Source: an uncultured Curtobacterium sp. (GTDB lineage Bacteria > Actinomycetota > Actinomycetes > Actinomycetales > Microbacteriaceae). From it: 7,415 nt of DNA. The notes beneath the pieces are model-generated. The model did no database searches. It saw nothing but the letters and a program-made list of their open reading frames with translations, and was not told where the DNA came from. How positions within the stretch are numbered: position 1 is the stretch's first letter; every line of letters starts with the position of its first letter. The position numbers were made by a program, and so were the translations under genes. This document shows positions 6,898-7,415 of this stretch, in pieces. The DNA lies in contig CAJYIG010000335.1 in the NCBI GenBank assembly GCA_913774725.1, positions 1 through 7,415 of the forward strand, written 5' to 3'.

Positions 6898-6936
6898 CGC
6901 TCACGCGCCACTGACGCGGCACTGACACGCGCTGAC
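6898..6936 (-). promoter_or_regulatory. four-copy heptameric direct repeat, candidate SARP-type operator
   Basis: Reading the minus strand, GTCAGCG (6936-6930), GTCAGTG (6926-6920), GTCAGTG (6915-6909) and GTGAGCG (6904-6898) are separated by CGT, CCGC and GCGC, giving 10-, 11- and 11-bp periods. The spacers themselves are similar (CG-C/T rich), so the longer unit is close to CG(C/T)GTCAG(T/C)G. Heptamers on one face of the helix immediately upstream of a -10 are the established binding pattern of SARP winged-helix activators; OmpR-family response regulators use similar repeats. The orientation and the 8-bp distance to CACCAT assign the array to the exporter operon rather than truA, whose -10 is 59 bp away on the other side. 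Confidence 0.7.
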
Positions 6937-6955
6937 ACCGGCGGTCGGCGCCGGT
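6937..6955. promoter_or_regulatory. inverted repeat ACCGGCG-N5-CGCCGGT in the divergent promoter region
   Basis: A perfect 7-bp dyad (6937-6943 with 6949-6955) with a 5-base centre directly abuts the first heptamer of the direct-repeat array. It is about 40 bases upstream of the truA -10. It could be a separate operator or a chance GC-rich palindrome. Confidence 0.3.
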
Positions 6956-6995
6956 CGGGACGCGGGGTCGGCCGGGAGGCTGGACCCGGCCCCGG

Positions 6996-7001
6996 TACGC
7001 T
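6996..7001 (+). promoter_or_regulatory. predicted -10 (TACGCT) of truA, leaderless start
   Basis: TACGCT matches TANNNT and sits 7 bases before the GTG at 7009, so the transcript would begin at the start codon. No ribosome binding site is present upstream of that GTG. This gives truA its own promoter, which it needs because it is detached from the ribosomal-protein operon. Confidence 0.55.
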
Positions 7002-7008
7002 CGCTCCC

Positions 7009-7415
7009 GTGGACGGGACGGACGCGACGGACGGATCGGGTGCTGCGGGCACGGACGGGGTGCGGCTGCGGCTGGACATCGCGTACGACGGCGCGGCGTT
7101 CTCCGGCTGGGCCCGGCAGCCCGGGTTGCGGACCGTGCAGGGTGCGCTCGAGTCGGCGCTCGCGACGGTGTTCACCCGCTGGGGCGAGCCGCCGCTGCTC
7201 ACGGTCGCCGGGCGGACCGACGCCGGGGTGCACGCCACCGGGCAGGTCGCCCACCTCGACCTCACGCCCGAGCAGTGGGGCGCACTCACGCGGCCGCGGC
7301 GGTCGTCGCCGGACGGGCCCCCGCGGACCTCGCTCGACGGACTCGTCAAGCGGGTCAACGGGATCGCTGGGGCGACAGGGGACGTCGTCGTGACGCGGGC
7401 GTCGGTCGCGCCGGA
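7009..7415 (+). CDS. truA: tRNA pseudouridine synthase A, N-terminal part (3' end outside window)
   Basis: TruA converts uridines 38-40 in the tRNA anticodon stem-loop to pseudouridine. The 135 codons present include the family start [20 protein letters not shown] (18-37), [11 protein letters not shown] (41-51) and the catalytic loop [16 protein letters not shown] (67-82), with Asp71 as the nucleophile. LVKRVNG (112-118) follows, and the frame is open to the window end. Two starts compete. GTG 7009 is favoured by the adjacent -10 and gives a 17-residue Asp/Thr/Gly-rich N-terminal extension. GTG 7060 gives exactly the usual family N-terminus but has no obvious ribosome binding site. The gene normally lies next to rplQ in related bacteria; here the accessory block separates them. 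Confidence 0.93.
   Translation, partial: MDGTDATDGSGAAGTDGVRLRLDIAYDGAAFSGWARQPGLRTVQGALESALATVFTRWGEPPLLTVAGRTDAGVHATGQVAHLDLTPEQWGALTRPRRSSPDGPPRTSLDGLVKRVNGIAGATGDVVVTRASVAP

Noticed and set aside
6854..6928. N-terminal extension of the ABC ATPase from an in-frame start at 6928
   Set aside because: It would translate the direct-repeat array and the predicted -10 as an Arg/His-rich peptide. ATG 6853 has an excellent ribosome binding site and matches the family start.
6943..6971. Three GGTCGG hexamers (6943, 6953, 6966) upstream of truA as a second direct-repeat operator
   Set aside because: The spacing is irregular (10 and 13 bp), the hexamer is GC-rich and common in such DNA, and it overlaps a dyad. 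It is not distinguishable from background.
5016..7358. Minus-strand frame of 780 codons that would fuse a long extension to the permease
   Set aside because: The upstream part is an out-of-frame shadow of the ATPase gene and antisense to truA. The permease has its own ATG, ribosome binding site and ATGA overlap at 5858.
1..7415. Insertion sequence, integrase, tRNA attachment site or CRISPR array explaining the accessory block
   Set aside because: No transposase or integrase motifs, tRNA-like cloverleaf, flanking direct repeats or regularly spaced long repeats were found on either strand.

Overview
The base composition (very high GC), the strong G/C preference at third codon positions, the GTG starts and the protein families all point to a high-GC actinobacterium. 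The acidic Ala/Glu-rich tail on ribosomal protein L17 and the general style of the proteins suggest Microbacteriaceae (a Curtobacterium-like organism). That assignment is inference from memory of the family, not from a search.

Layout. The left edge (to 334) is the 3' end of rplQ (L17), closed by a perfect 16-bp GC-rich hairpin (350-385). The right edge (from 7009) is the 5' end of truA (tRNA pseudouridine synthase A). In many actinobacteria truA directly follows rplQ. Here about 6.7 kb of accessory genes lie between them: (i) a FUSC-type membrane protein (504-1616, +); (ii) a large BTAD/NB-ARC/TPR-like transcriptional regulator of the AfsR/SARP type, 1083 aa (1673-4924, +); (iii) convergent to it, a two-gene DrrAB-type ABC exporter operon on the minus strand (ATPase 5855-6853, permease 5016-5858, overlapping by ATGA). 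The exporter promoter region (6854-7008) is shared back-to-back with truA.

Most notable signal. Upstream of the exporter operon, read on the minus strand, are four heptamers, GTCAGCG / GTCAGTG / GTCAGTG / GTGAGCG, starting at 6936, 6926, 6915 and 6904 (spacing 10, 11, 11 bp). The last ends exactly 8 bp before a -10-like CACCAT (6889-6884). A good Shine-Dalgarno and the ATG follow. This is the textbook geometry of a SARP operator: heptameric direct repeats at one-helical-turn spacing replacing the -35, 8 bp from the -10. It sits next to a gene for a SARP-type DNA-binding regulator. My hypothesis is that the regulator, gated by its nucleotide-binding NB-ARC domain and TPR-like sensor region, activates the DrrAB exporter as a self-contained efflux/stress module with no biosynthetic genes in view.

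The three plus-strand starts visible here (FUSC, regulator, truA) each have a TANNNT -10 hexamer 6-9 nt before the start codon and no convincing Shine-Dalgarno. This predicts leaderless transcripts. The two exporter genes instead have clear ribosome binding sites. No tRNA, rRNA, IS element, CRISPR array or origin was seen. The longest gene-free stretches are 335-503 and 6854-7008, both under 300 bases and described below.
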